This document shows positions 41,256 to 49,579 of a stretch of 64,000 bases of DNA, piece by piece. The translations under genes were made by a program, and so were the position numbers. Origin of the DNA: Pusillibacter faecalis (GTDB taxonomy: Bacteria > Bacillota > Clostridia > Oscillospirales > Oscillospiraceae); contig NZ_AP023420.1 in assembly GCF_018408705.1 (NCBI RefSeq), forward strand, positions 682,001 through 746,000, in the 5' to 3' direction. Every line of letters begins with the position of its first letter. Positions within the stretch are counted from its first letter, which is position 1. The notes beneath the pieces were generated by a model. The model was not told the origin of the DNA, did no database searches, and saw only the letters and a list, made by a program, of their open reading frames with translations.

Positions 41256-44200
41256 TTATACGCGTTGGAGCGTCTTTCCGTACATCCGATTCTTCCGGTT
41301 TTGCTGCGTAGTTCCGTCTCCATCAACAAAAACGTCAACACCATTTTCCTCAATGGCGGAAATGATCTGCTGTGTAACCGCATAAAGCGTGTTTACCAGA
41401 TTTATGTTGTCCTCTTGCTGGCTTTCCCTTCCGTTTTTCAGCATCACCGTGTTTGCGAGTTCTTGGTTGATGCTGCTCGTTTGTTTAACAGAGAATGTCG
41501 TCGGCATTTGGTTAAACGCACCCGATGTAAACAAATTTTCCATTTCGCGATTGATGCTGGACATTTCAGAAAGGATGGCATATTTGCTATCTTCCAGTCC
41601 AACCGCTACGCCAAGTCCAATGTTTAAGCCAACCTCGTCTCTGAAGAGTCTTGAAGGAGAATGAATCTTTGCAGCGTTCTTGGCACGATAGTTTGCAGTA
41701 CTAATCATTTTTTCAGCCGCTTTTGCTACCTTAGACGTGCTGATTTCAATTCCTGACGCAACACCATCACCTAATGCAACGCCAATTCCAACGCCCTTTG
41801 TTGCAATATCAACAGAGTTTGCTCCAGACACCAACTCATTTGATACATCAACACCCAAATCTTTCATGGTGTTTTTCAGCGCAGGTGTATTTGCATCTAT
41901 AGCGCTTTGAAATTCCGTAATCGAACTTCCACCATAGTCTCGCATGCGTTCTGGCAAGTCTCCAAAAGACTCATCTACAATCGCACTGTATGCCTGAATA
42001 TCAATGCCAGCATCTTGGAGCAGAGTCTTTTGCGTATCGGCCCAATCATAGGTGCTGTCTTTAAGGTCTCCCTGGCCTGTTTGAAGATTGACGAGTTGAC
42101 CCAAGAATGTGTCAATGGTCCCGTCTAGTTCATTAAGTGTTGTTTTCGCGTCGTTGTAGGCATCTCTGGAAGCATTTACGGCCTCTGTTTCTTTATCTAT
42201 TGCCGCTTTAATCTCAGCTCGCTTTGTCAGATCAAGTAAAGGTGTATTGTAGAGTTCTCTATTTGCATCATCAAGTGCTTGCGTTGCTGCGGTATAATCT
42301 CGTGTCGCCCTCTCTGCATCGACTATGGCTTGGTACTGATCTTTATAGCTTTGAACCAAAATATCGCGCATAGCTTCCATTTTGGCTTCCTGCTCAAGAG
42401 ACTCGATGAGTTTTTTTACTTCCGCTCTGGATGTATTTGCGATTTTCCCGGTCTCATCTAGCGAAAGATTTAACCCATCAATATTCATGGAGTTTAGGGT
42501 GTCCACCATGACAGCCATCTTTTGCAATTCATACGGGGTTGCATTTGCTTTTTCGTTAATATCGAAAATTGCATCCGCAAGTGCATTTGCTGTAAGGAAA
42601 TCAACAGATATACTATCAAGGTTTTCAACACCAGATTTAAGGTTGTCCATCGCGGCGTCAGCTCTTCCAGAAGCATCGGCACACCTATCCAGGATGTTTT
42701 CCATAACCTTAAAATCTTCTGTTGCTTCGTAAGCGGCCTTTCCCGCTTCCTTGATTCCGACGATTTCAAGAATGACACCAACGCCAAGCCCGAGAACAGC
42801 ACCGGCAGCGCTTCCAATGACCGGAATAACGGACCCAATTCCAGCCCCTGCCAGGGCAGAGCCAAGAATGGTCATAAGTCCTCCGCTAAGGCTCGCTGCA
42901 CCAGAGCTAATTTGCGCTGTGATTCCTTCAATTACAAGAGACACACCTAGGCCAATAATCAGTCCGAATGCCGCGCCAGGACCACCAGCCACTATTGCGC
43001 CAATTCCAAAACCTGCTAATGCTCCGCCAATGGCTCCCATAATACCGTTTCCAATGCTCAGTCCATTTTGGGCAATCGAAATTATTGAAGAAATCAGGAG
43101 AGACAAACCTACACCGGCAACCAATCCACCGATTAGACCACTTGCAGGATTGAGGCTTTTCTTGAAAGACAAGTAACGCCCAAGGATGGCTCCAGCCAAT
43201 GCTCCGCCTACTGCTGAAATAAGGCCATTTTTGATACTAACTCCTTCTGCGACCTGCGCAGTGATACCGGCAATTAACAAAAACAGACCGACTCCAATAA
43301 CGGCTCCAGTAAGCATTCCTTGCGCCCAGGTAAGTCCAAGTTTTTTTGCCAGCATGAATCCAAGACCACCGCCAACAGCAGCACCGCCAGCAGCACCGGT
43401 CAGGATGTTTTCCCATGTCAATTTCCCGCTAATAATGATATCTTGGATGCTGTCAATCAAAAGCGAAACTCCGACTGCAATTAAACCTGCTCCCAAAATA
43501 CCTTGCAGAAGTCTCAGGTCTGGTATCAGGGTCTTTGCAATTCTCCAGGCTTCTAAACCGGCACCAATCGGAATGATATAATTTTCCAGCAGGTCTTTCA
43601 TTCTGGTTTTCAGGTCATCTGTCTGTTCTTTTAAGCCTGCAAGGAAGTCATACTCCGGAAGTTCCAGCCCAAGATCACCGTTTCCAATTCCACCGGCACC
43701 GCCTGCTCCTCCTGTTTTGGTTGGTTCTAAAATGGTCAGTTCGTCGATTCCAAGAAGGGCCTTCTTCATCTCTTTTGCCGCACCGGTGGCTCCGGAAATA
43801 GCATCCTCCACATCGTTTGCACCTGACGCGATTCCGTCCATCCCAGAGTAGTCAATGGTTGGCAACTCAAAGCCGAAGAAAACTGCTAGTGCCTGAATAG
43901 CATCTGTGATAACCTCTACAAATGCTTGTACCCACGGGATAATTTTCTGGAGCAGCGGAATCAGAAGATTGCCAAGCGCACGAGATAGCTGAGTGATCTG
44001 CTGATTCAAGATGCGCAAAGCATTTGAAGGCGTCATGGAAGTACGAGCAAGGTCCTGCATAGCGTTCCCGCTCTGCTCCATGATCGCAATATAGCGGAGC
44101 TGAGACTTTTGGGCCTGGTTCATGGTATTAACGCTTTGCTGAATCCCGTGTTCATACGCAACCTGTTGAAGTGTCGCAACATCGATTGCATATCCCAAAC

Positions 44201-45104
44201 GCCGAAGCGGTTCAATCTCTCCGGCTATACCAGATTGCAGCTTTTCCATAGCCTCTTCAATAGAGATGTTATAGAAAGAAGAAATATCATACCCAAGTTG
44301 TGTCAGGTTTTGTGACATGAGGTTTGCCTTTTCCTCCATCACGCCAAACCCACTTGTAATTTGCTTAAATACGCCCTGATTTCTAATCCACTCAGAGGGG
44401 TCAATGCCAACGGCATCTCTTACTGTTTCAGCGTACTCAAGGGCACTTTCAGCTGCGTCACCCATCGCTACCGTAAATAGATTCAAGTTTTCAACATAAT
44501 CGTTGCTCTCTTTGACCCAACTGGACGCTATCTTTGCGATCTGTTGAAAAACTACTGAATAAATTCCGAACTTCGCCTGTACGCTGCTGATTCCGCTGCC
44601 AAGCACGCCAAAACTCTTTGCCGTTTTATTATTAGACGCAGCCAGTCCCGCATTACTTTGGATGATCTTCTGAATCCTTATCGGGAAAGCTGAAAAACCA
44701 TTAGATACTTTCTGCATCTCTGTGGCAAGCGGTCGAACAGCAGAGGCAACTTGATTCATTTGGGTTGCAAACTCTCCAAGGTCCGCTTCTTTTAGAGAAG
44801 CGCTGACTTCCGGCAGCTTTTTGAGAGCATTGATAGTTGAATTTAATCCGCTAGATTTCTGAATAGAGGATAAACTATTTAGTGCTGGTGCTAGTTCTTT
44901 TAACTTGCCAATTCCTGTGTTGTTCAAACTGGCTGCGGCAGACGCAAGCACTTGAAGCTGCTTTGATACGGTCGTTAGTCCGGCTCCGCCTTTAGACGCT
45001 GCTTTCAAGTTGGTCAGAGCATCCGCCAAATCTTGCACTCGTTTCGCAGCTTCGCTTGATGTTGCCTCAATTTCAATTTGCAGGCTGTCGATATTAACGG
45101 CCAT
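41256..45104 (-). CDS. Tail tape measure protein
   Basis: A 1282-residue protein. The N-terminal helical part is typical (IEIEATSSEAAKRVQDLADA, a Ser/Ala/Leu-rich region, then the conserved TMP core with PSEWIRNQGVFKQITSGFGV, EKLQSGIAGEIEPLRRLGYA, SALRILNQQITQL-type motifs). Residues 540-860 are Gly/Ala/Ile-rich hydrophobic repeats, and the C-terminal part is a long coiled coil. It sets tail length and is injected with DNA. The start at 45104 has AAAGGTGGTGG upstream; the leader contains four GGCACT units. Its size predicts a long-tailed siphovirus. Confidence 0.93.
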   Translation of the reverse strand: MAVNIDSLQIEIEATSSEAAKRVQDLADALTNLKAASKGGAGLTTVSKQLQVLASAAASLNNTGIGKLKELAPALNSLSSIQKSSGLNSTINALKKLPEVSASLKEADLGEFATQMNQVASAVRPLATEMQKVSNGFSAFPIRIQKIIQSNAGLAASNNKTAKSFGVLGSGISSVQAKFGIYSVVFQQIAKIASSWVKESNDYVENLNLFTVAMGDAAESALEYAETVRDAVGIDPSEWIRNQGVFKQITSGFGVMEEKANLMSQNLTQLGYDISSFYNISIEEAMEKLQSGIAGEIEPLRRLGYAIDVATLQQVAYEHGIQQSVNTMNQAQKSQLRYIAIMEQSGNAMQDLARTSMTPSNALRILNQQITQLSRALGNLLIPLLQKIIPWVQAFVEVITDAIQALAVFFGFELPTIDYSGMDGIASGANDVEDAISGATGAAKEMKKALLGIDELTILEPTKTGGAGGAGGIGNGDLGLELPEYDFLAGLKEQTDDLKTRMKDLLENYIIPIGAGLEAWRIAKTLIPDLRLLQGILGAGLIAVGVSLLIDSIQDIIISGKLTWENILTGAAGGAAVGGGLGFMLAKKLGLTWAQGMLTGAVIGVGLFLLIAGITAQVAEGVSIKNGLISAVGGALAGAILGRYLSFKKSLNPASGLIGGLVAGVGLSLLISSIISIAQNGLSIGNGIMGAIGGALAGFGIGAIVAGGPGAAFGLIIGLGVSLVIEGITAQISSGAASLSGGLMTILGSALAGAGIGSVIPVIGSAAGAVLGLGVGVILEIVGIKEAGKAAYEATEDFKVMENILDRCADASGRADAAMDNLKSGVENLDSISVDFLTANALADAIFDINEKANATPYELQKMAVMVDTLNSMNIDGLNLSLDETGKIANTSRAEVKKLIESLEQEAKMEAMRDILVQSYKDQYQAIVDAERATRDYTAATQALDDANRELYNTPLLDLTKRAEIKAAIDKETEAVNASRDAYNDAKTTLNELDGTIDTFLGQLVNLQTGQGDLKDSTYDWADTQKTLLQDAGIDIQAYSAIVDESFGDLPERMRDYGGSSITEFQSAIDANTPALKNTMKDLGVDVSNELVSGANSVDIATKGVGIGVALGDGVASGIEISTSKVAKAAEKMISTANYRAKNAAKIHSPSRLFRDEVGLNIGLGVAVGLEDSKYAILSEMSSINREMENLFTSGAFNQMPTTFSVKQTSSINQELANTVMLKNGRESQQEDNINLVNTLYAVTQQIISAIEENGVDVFVDGDGTTQQNRKNRMYGKTLQRV

Positions 45105-45127
45105 GTTGCCACCACCTTTCAATGTTT

Positions 45128-45155
45128 GGCACTCGGCACTGTGGCACTTGGCACT
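45128..45155 (-). repeat. GGCACT repeat copy in tape-measure leader
   Basis: Four GGCACT units (45128, 45135, 45143, 45150; steps 7, 8, 7) lie 24-51 bases upstream of the tape-measure ATG, after a run of A/T. The same motif recurs in four other phage leaders. Confidence 0.85.
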
Positions 45156-45238
45156 CAAAAAAATATCCCATCCGCTTCATATTGGAACGGATGGGAATTC
45201 GATTCTTATTATTTTCTTATCTATTTTCTATTTGTATG

Positions 45239-46129
45239 TTATGCCGGAAGCCATCTAAACCCATGACTGATGTGTGATTTTGACGACAACGCTCTATGTA
45301 TTTTTTTGTAGCTCCCCTTTGGTAGCCCATTTTGTCTTTCTGCCTCTGCGCAGCTTTCAAATGATGCAATAAAATTATTGTCTAACGAATACTGTCTTAC
45401 ATGAATCCTTGATATTGGTTTTGCTTTTATCCCAATATAAGAGCATAAATCCTTTTCATAGCACCATACATATCCATCTGAAGTTTTATATCTTCCTAAA
45501 ATACACGCAACAATTCCGCTATGTCTATGCCCATCTTTTTCTGCATCAACAATACCGTCATATCTTTTAATAAGATGTCCATCTTTATTTAGTTTACAAA
45601 TCGGAACTTTCCTGTGGTTATCAAATTTATATGGTTCTATTTTCACTTCTGGGGTATCATCAAAATATCGAAACATCATCCCTTTACATGATCTATGGTT
45701 GTCGTTACAAACAACACTAATCGAAGTTGTTTCAAATATATTGTAGTATTTTGCACAATCTGAAACTGTATCAAATGCCATTAAAAAATGCCCAGAGAGA
45801 GAATATGATGCAACTTTTCTTACATTCCAGCAACTTCCACCATCTCCACCTGGAGTCATGTTGTAACCGTTGGCCCCATCCCATCTGAAATAAGACCTGT
45901 ATTTTTTTATCCAAAATTTTTCTCTATCACTTGCTTCTTCTACGGTATTTATATCAGCTTCAATAATCTCCCATAGAAATGAATCTTCTCCATATTTATG
46001 TAATGCTCTAGAAAATAAATGATTAGTTTTGTGTGCTAAGTGTTCTTTTTTCCTACGTTCAAAATCTTTCGTTTTCCCAATATAAACTTTGTTGTTTATC
46101 TTATTTGTTACCTTGTAAATGCAGTACAC
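45239..46129 (-). CDS. GIY-YIG homing endonuclease with NUMOD-type repeats
   Basis: A 296-residue protein. The GIY-YIG module is at the N-terminus (YCIYKVTNKINNKVYIGKTK, then RRKKEHLAHK, HKYGEDSFLWEII, ASDREKFWIKKY). It is followed by several small DNA-binding repeats of the NUMOD1 type (VASYSLSGHFLMAFDTVSDC, VPICKLNKDGHLIKRYDGIV, RQYSLDNNFIASFESCAEAE). A GTG at 46129 is the likely start, just inside the end of the upstream gene. Insertion between a small tail gene and the tape measure, and the A/T-rich DNA, mark it as a mobile intruder that cuts phage DNA lacking the insert. Confidence 0.85.
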   Translation of the reverse strand: MYCIYKVTNKINNKVYIGKTKDFERRKKEHLAHKTNHLFSRALHKYGEDSFLWEIIEADINTVEEASDREKFWIKKYRSYFRWDGANGYNMTPGGDGGSCWNVRKVASYSLSGHFLMAFDTVSDCAKYYNIFETTSISVVCNDNHRSCKGMMFRYFDDTPEVKIEPYKFDNHRKVPICKLNKDGHLIKRYDGIVDAEKDGHRHSGIVACILGRYKTSDGYVWCYEKDLCSYIGIKAKPISRIHVRQYSLDNNFIASFESCAEAERQNGLPKGSYKKIHRALSSKSHISHGFRWLPA

Positions 46130-46134
46130 CGCTA

Positions 46135-46269
46135 CTAATCTTCTCCTTTCACCATAATGACTATTTGTTCCGGTTTTACGCCAAGATAAGTAGCGACTAT
46201 CGTCTTTACCCAATGCTCATTGTTTGCCAACTGTGACAGCAGTTCTTTGATTGTGCTTTTCTCGTTCAT
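46135..46269 (-). CDS. Small phage protein before the endonuclease gene
   Basis: A 44-residue protein, MNEKSTIKELLSQLANNEHW, then VKTIVATYLGVKPEQIVIMV. It is preceded by AGGAGGTTTCC and ends TAG at 46135, six bases before the endonuclease GTG. It resembles no family I know; a short helical protein in the tail region. It is disjoint from the tail chaperones by the accessory genes at 46.3-47.8 kb. Confidence 0.55.
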   Translation of the reverse strand: MNEKSTIKELLSQLANNEHWVKTIVATYLGVKPEQIVIMVKGED

Positions 46270-46341
46270 GGAAACCTCCTGTTGATTAAAGGTTCCCTCT
46301 GTGATAGAATAGATTTATCCAGTGGGAAACCTCTGGTGATT

Positions 46342-46387
46342 GAAGTAGTCCGAAACTTTCCACGGTGGCGGGCTACTTCTATTTTTT
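46342..46387. terminator. Stem-loop at 3' end of RHH gene
   Basis: GAAGTAGTCC (46342-46351) pairs with GGGCTACTTC (46370-46379) with one G-U pair. A T-run follows on the plus strand, not on the strand of the adjacent gene, so its direction is uncertain. Confidence 0.4.
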
Positions 46388-46561
46388 GTCTAAATCCGCT
46401 TTGAGCAAATCAATTCCTGCCATTATTGCATCTGTTCGAGTTGAGTTCATTTTGTCAGCACATTCTTGAATTTTTTGTGCCTCTTGTTCTGAAACTCGAA
46501 TTGTGATTTTCCCAGTTCTTGATTGCTCACCTTTCGGCGGTCGACCTGTCCTCGGGGACAT
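46379..46561 (-). CDS. Ribbon-helix-helix (CopG/Arc-type) DNA-binding protein
   Basis: A 60-residue protein. An Arg/Lys/Gly tail (SPRTGRPPKGEQSRTGK) is followed by a strand ITIRVSEQEAQKIQECADKM and a helix NSTRTDAIMAGIDLLKADL, as in small RHH repressors. AGGTGAT lies four bases before the ATG and a consensus promoter 31-59 bases upstream, so it is probably expressed in the lysogen and may autoregulate. It lacks an adjacent toxin gene. Confidence 0.75.
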   Translation of the reverse strand: MSPRTGRPPKGEQSRTGKITIRVSEQEAQKIQECADKMNSTRTDAIMAGIDLLKADLDKK

Positions 46562-46591
46562 TCAAATCACCTCACTTTTGGTCGTGCTTAT

Positions 46592-46620
46592 ATAATATAT
46601 TATGCACTACCGAAAGTCAA
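46592..46620 (-). promoter_or_regulatory. Promoter of RHH gene
   Basis: TTGACT (46615-46620), 17 bases, TATTAT (46592-46597) on the minus strand. The spacer and -10 contain ATAATATATTAT, a near palindrome that could be an operator. Confidence 0.75.
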
Positions 46621-46633
46621 GAGGTTTTCCAAA

Positions 46634-46668
46634 AAAATTTACCCTCCGTTCCGAGTGGAGCGGAGGGT
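46634..46668 (-). terminator. Terminator of membrane-protein gene
   Basis: ACCCTCCG (46641-46648) with CGGAGGGT (46661-46668). A T-run follows on the minus strand. It separates the membrane gene from the RHH promoter. Confidence 0.8.
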
Positions 46669-46678
46669 GTTTATGTTA

Positions 46679-47284
46679 TTACATTTCTACATATTTAATA
46701 AGTTCTCGAAATCTAATGCTATTATCTTTTACTGTTTCTACAGTTTTGTGCCCATCAGCATATTTTATGAGAAACTTTGTCATTCCTGATTTTTTTGCTG
46801 TCGATGCACCAACTATCGAACCAACCCCGCCTGCCAAGATATCCCCGACGATAGCGCGGCTGGCCGCACTGCCCGTTTTACTTTTGGAATCATTCCCGAT
46901 AATAAACACTTTTTCTATTTTCATAGAAAGTTGCTCGTTTTCTTTTCTTTTTCTCCTGCCTTCTTCTAATTGTTCTTTTCTCCGCATATACTTTTCTTTT
47001 CGTTCAGGGGTTGATAAGTAATAGCATTTATTGAGATAAATAGAATACCATACACAAGGAATATACAGAACCACAAAAACAACCAAAGATAAAATATAGT
47101 CCACATAAACATATGGATTCACAAACAAGTACATGCTAGCCAACAATATTATCAGATAAAATGAGAAAACCGCAAAGAACCATTTCGAATTAAATTTCGC
47201 AAAAACTTTCCAAATAAATAAAAATATACAAACAATTGTACCTAAAGCACCAGACAATAAGCACCCAAAAAGTACTGTTCCCAT
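46679..47284 (-). CDS. Accessory membrane protein with glycine-zipper segment
   Basis: A 201-residue protein. Three membrane segments occupy residues 1-85 (LFGCLLSGALGTIVCIFLFI, WFFAVFSFYLIILLASMYLF, YILSLVVFVVLYIPCVW). A charged linker follows (RRKEQLEEGRRKRKENEQL) and a domain with VGDILAGGVGSIVGASTAKK. A/T-rich, with its own terminator; the start at 47284 has GGAGGGATG upstream. It is not a known virion component; a lysogenic-conversion or membrane-modifying role is inferred. Confidence 0.6.
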   Translation of the reverse strand: MGTVLFGCLLSGALGTIVCIFLFIWKVFAKFNSKWFFAVFSFYLIILLASMYLFVNPYVYVDYILSLVVFVVLYIPCVWYSIYLNKCYYLSTPERKEKYMRRKEQLEEGRRKRKENEQLSMKIEKVFIIGNDSKSKTGSAASRAIVGDILAGGVGSIVGASTAKKSGMTKFLIKYADGHKTVETVKDNSIRFRELIKYVEM

Positions 47285-47381
47285 CGCTTCATCCCTCCTT
47301 CCCCAAATATTACCACAATCCAGGGGAGGAGGCAATCAAAATCTCATCCGTTCCAATATGAAGTTTTCAAGGTTCAATTTC

Positions 47382-47410
47382 TTGACAGCTATCCGGTCAT
47401 CCCGTATAAT
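47382..47410 (+). promoter_or_regulatory. Perfect-consensus sigma-70 promoter
   Basis: TTGACA (47382-47387), 17 bases, TATAAT (47405-47410): exact consensus with ideal spacing, 22 bases before the ATG at 47432. Confidence 0.92.
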
Positions 47411-47431
47411 AGCTACCAAGAGGTGAGCGGG

Positions 47432-47779
47432 ATGTTAGATGAACAGGACATTGAAATGCTTGCAAGATTGATGTCTCAGCAAAAGGAAGATATTATCAGC
47501 GAGGTCGGCGTTGTCGTGGATTCTAAAATCAAAGACTCCGAACAACGCATGATAACCACCATGGATTCTAAGGTTAGAGAATCCGAACGGCGCATGATGG
47601 TCATGATGGAATCTTACTTTGACCCCAAATTCCAAGCTCTTTCAGAACGCCTTGACGATATTGAAAAGAAGTTGATCCCGCAAGAAGCTATGGACATTAT
47701 GGAAGATCGCGTGGATGATCTTGAAAAGACGGTGGCTATACATACCCGGCAAATTGAAGAATTGAAAAAAGCTCAGTAA
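47432..47779 (+). CDS. Coiled-coil accessory protein, inverted in tail operon
   Basis: A 115-residue, almost wholly coiled-coil protein (DEQDIEMLARLMSQQKEDII, DSKIKDSEQRM repeated as DSKVRESERRM, ALSERLDDIEKKL). The ATG at 47432 has AGAGGTGA six bases upstream; a GTG at 47423 is possible. It lies opposite to the late operon between membrane-protein and chaperone genes, has a perfect promoter and its own terminator, and so is likely strongly expressed in the lysogen. Similar short coiled-coil proteins occur in Clostridia; their function is unknown. Confidence 0.7.
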   Translation: MLDEQDIEMLARLMSQQKEDIISEVGVVVDSKIKDSEQRMITTMDSKVRESERRMMVMMESYFDPKFQALSERLDDIEKKLIPQEAMDIMEDRVDDLEKTVAIHTRQIEELKKAQ

Positions 47780-47787
47780 TGAATGCC

Positions 47788-48252
47788 TCAGACGGTGCCT
47801 GTTTCGGGTGCCGTCTTATTATTTCCGGACTTGGATGCTTGAAAGTGCTTCTTTGTTGCTCGCGCCCAGTTCCTGAAAAATAGTTGTGCTTTTAATCTTT
47901 CATTCTCGGCCTCTTGATCTTTCTCGGCTTGCGGCTTTGATTCATTTCCTATGTCGTATGGCCTTGTCCGATACGGAATTGGCTTTGTCCCCTTTTTCGC
48001 AAATGCTTGCAGCACAGGAGACACATCGCACAACGCTTCATAAATGTACATCCCAAGCAGATGTGCCTTTGAATTTTCGCGCTGCATCCAGAGTTTATTT
48101 GCCTTGCGGGCCGCCTCTACCATCCATACATCTCCATACCAATACTGTTCCCAGGTCATGCCAATGGACAGATAGTAGGGGCAATCCGCTTCAAAAAGTT
48201 CTGTGTACGACTGTGGGCCTTTTATAGCTCCACAGTCACCTCCGCGTTTTTT
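47788..48252 (-). CDS. Tail assembly chaperone, frameshift extension (T part)
   Basis: This frame has no start or binding site of its own upstream: it is open from the slippery site through PQSYTELFEADCPYYLSIG to MTWEQYWYGDVWMVEAARKA, then MYIYEALCDVSPVLQAFA and KKGTKPIPYRTRPYD. An ATG exists at 48159, but the conserved-looking residues lie before it. It is therefore best read as the C-terminal part of a fusion of about 268 residues made by -1 frameshifting from the upstream gene, as in the G/GT proteins of long-tailed phages that load the tape measure during tail assembly. Confidence 0.8.
   Translation of the reverse strand, partial: KKRGGDCGAIKGPQSYTELFEADCPYYLSIGMTWEQYWYGDVWMVEAARKANKLWMQRENSKAHLLGMYIYEALCDVSPVLQAFAKKGTKPIPYRTRPYDIGNESKPQAEKDQEAENERLKAQLFFRNWARATKKHFQASKSGNNKTAPETGTV
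47790..47816. terminator. Terminator shared by convergent genes
   Basis: AGACGGTGCC and GGTGCCGTCT pair with one G-U. TATTATTT follows on the plus strand. It also covers the 3' end of the tail chaperone frame. Confidence 0.7.
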
Positions 48253-48593
48253 GCGGAGTCCTCGTCAGTAGAGATCAAGTGAGTAAGCGCAGCCTGATTA
48301 TAAAGCTGCATCAACCGCTCCAGAAATGCGCTCGTCATGCCGCCCATACCATCCAGCAGGGCATCAGTCTGAGACCGAGCTACATTCTTGTGATTTTTTC
48401 GGAAAGCATAGTAGAACAGCTCCGGGATTCTAGTCACCGGGAACACTGTCAGCTCGTCTACCTTAAAGCCACGATTCTCAGCAAACTTAACACTCTCTCT
48501 GTTAAAATCAAGCTCATACGCCGTCCCAGTCTTATTGTCGATGACACGAACAGGCTGCACCCGGTCCTGAATATTGATGATGTTGTCGCTCAT
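48222..48593 (-). CDS. Tail assembly chaperone, short form (G part)
   Basis: A 123-residue protein (INIQDRVQPVRVIDNKTGTA, YELDFNRESVKFAENRGFKV, FPVTRIPELFYYAFRKNHKN). It lies directly between the major tail protein and the tape measure, as in siphoviruses, and its last codons contain the slippery heptamer A AAA AAC in frame. The short form and the frameshifted GT form act together in tail assembly. The ATG follows an AGGAGGCTATAAC leader. Confidence 0.82.
   Translation of the reverse strand: MSDNIINIQDRVQPVRVIDNKTGTAYELDFNRESVKFAENRGFKVDELTVFPVTRIPELFYYAFRKNHKNVARSQTDALLDGMGGMTSAFLERLMQLYNQAALTHLISTDEDSAKNAEVTVEL
48246..48252 (-). promoter_or_regulatory. -1 ribosomal frameshift site (slippery heptamer)
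   Basis: On the minus strand, GC A AAA AAC GCG, the zero frame reading GCA AAA AAC. This is the classical X XXY YYZ heptamer with AAAAAAC. The flanks TCCGC and GCGGA pair over it, which could affect slippage. After a -1 shift the frame is open through the whole extension. Confidence 0.82.
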
Positions 48594-48609
48594 ATGTTAT
48601 AGCCTCCTA

Positions 48610-49104
48610 TTAAACATCAAGACTCATGCTTTCCAGATCAGTAGGCTTGGCTGCCCACTGGGGAGCTCCGGTCGGGGTGATATAAAGAGTCGTCTCCAGA
48701 ACAGCGGAGACCTCCATGGCCGGCATGCCCATCGGAGAGGGCTGCCCGGTAAAATATAGCGCCTTTGTTAGGCCGGGAATTACGATGCAAAACCAGGTAG
48801 CTTTATTGTCCGCTGCTGCTGTGTCGTAAGCATCCACAACACCCTCCCACTCAGTCATAGAAACTTCGGTCAGATTTGCGGTAAAGGAAAGCGCACCGCC
48901 GATGTCCTTCAAACCGGGGATATAGGTTTTCCACTCCGTCTCTTCCAGCGTGGTGGTCTCTAAGTTGTCGGGTTCCGGGTTCAGCTCCGGAATGCTCTTG
49001 ATCTCGGAAATCTTTTCATATCCTGTTGTAGGGCGCGTTCCTGCCGCAGTCTCTGCAGCGTACCACAGAGTAACGCCCGCTGTGCTAAGTTGGATTCCTG
49101 CCAT
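48610..49104 (-). CDS. Major tail protein
   Basis: A 164-residue protein (GIQLSTAGVTLWYAAETAAG, GYEKISEIKSIPELNPEPDN, LEETEWKTYIPGLKDIGGAL, TLYITPTGAPQWA). This is the standard beta-sandwich tail-tube protein of Firmicutes siphoviruses. The ATG at 49104 has AGGAGGT eight bases upstream, a strong site suited to abundant expression. The leader has four GGCACT units with an exact 7-base period. Confidence 0.9.
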   Translation of the reverse strand: MAGIQLSTAGVTLWYAAETAAGTRPTTGYEKISEIKSIPELNPEPDNLETTTLEETEWKTYIPGLKDIGGALSFTANLTEVSMTEWEGVVDAYDTAAADNKATWFCIVIPGLTKALYFTGQPSPMGMPAMEVSAVLETTLYITPTGAPQWAAKPTDLESMSLDV

Positions 49105-49134
49105 AAAATAGTACCTCCTAAAAGTTTTTAGGGA

Positions 49135-49161
49135 GGCACTTGGCACGAGGCACTTGGCACT
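49135..49161 (-). repeat. GGCACT repeat copy in major-tail leader
   Basis: Units at 49135, 49142 (GGCACG), 49149 and 49156, each spaced exactly 7 bases, 31-57 bases before the major tail ATG. Confidence 0.88.
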
Positions 49162-49171
49162 GTCAGCCCTT

Positions 49172-49579
49172 TTAATTTGTGTAGATTCTAAAATCCTTGT
49201 CCGCTACGCCCTCATACCGGGCAACAATGCGGTAAATAGTGGCATCCTGCAAATTGGACACCGGATTACACATGGTACGAGTGAATCCCATCTTGGAAAA
49301 CTCATTGTCTATGGTCTCCATGATGTCTTTCGCCTCGGATTTCTTATAGCCGACACTGTTGGTATAAACATTCACTTCGTACATCAGCGACACAGCGTTT
49401 TCCAAATTCGGCGCGATTGTCCTCATTTTTTGAAGCACGCTGTTGTCGCTCTCAATGATGGTGACGGTAGGGAAGCGGGCGGGTATATCTGCATACTCTC
49501 CGCTTACGAAAATTCCTGGGAAAGCATCTCTCAGTGTAGAAGCCACTGTTGAGAAAATGAGAGACTCAGCGTCTATGAT
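49172..49579 (-). CDS. Tail terminator protein with non-AUG start
   Basis: The recognised part (STLRDAFPGIFVSGEYADIP, then FPTVTIIESDN, EVNVYTNSVGYKKSEAKDIM) is the usual tail-completion protein, which caps the tube. The first ATG-like codon in frame is a GTG at 49546, but the open frame continues upstream as IIDAESLIFSTVA, the usual N-terminus (MIDxE...IF..V). The codon where Met belongs is ATA (49576) or ATC (49579), eight to eleven bases from GAGGAGG. Either initiation on ATA/ATC or loss of the first residues by the neighbouring endonuclease insertion is implied. Confidence 0.7.
   Translation of the reverse strand: MIDAESLIFSTVASTLRDAFPGIFVSGEYADIPARFPTVTIIESDNSVLQKMRTIAPNLENAVSLMYEVNVYTNSVGYKKSEAKDIMETIDNEFSKMGFTRTMCNPVSNLQDATIYRIVARYEGVADKDFRIYTN

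Noticed and set aside
47423..47431. GTG at 47423 as start of the coiled-coil gene
   Set aside because: It lies within the region of AGAGGTGA; the ATG at 47432 has better spacing.
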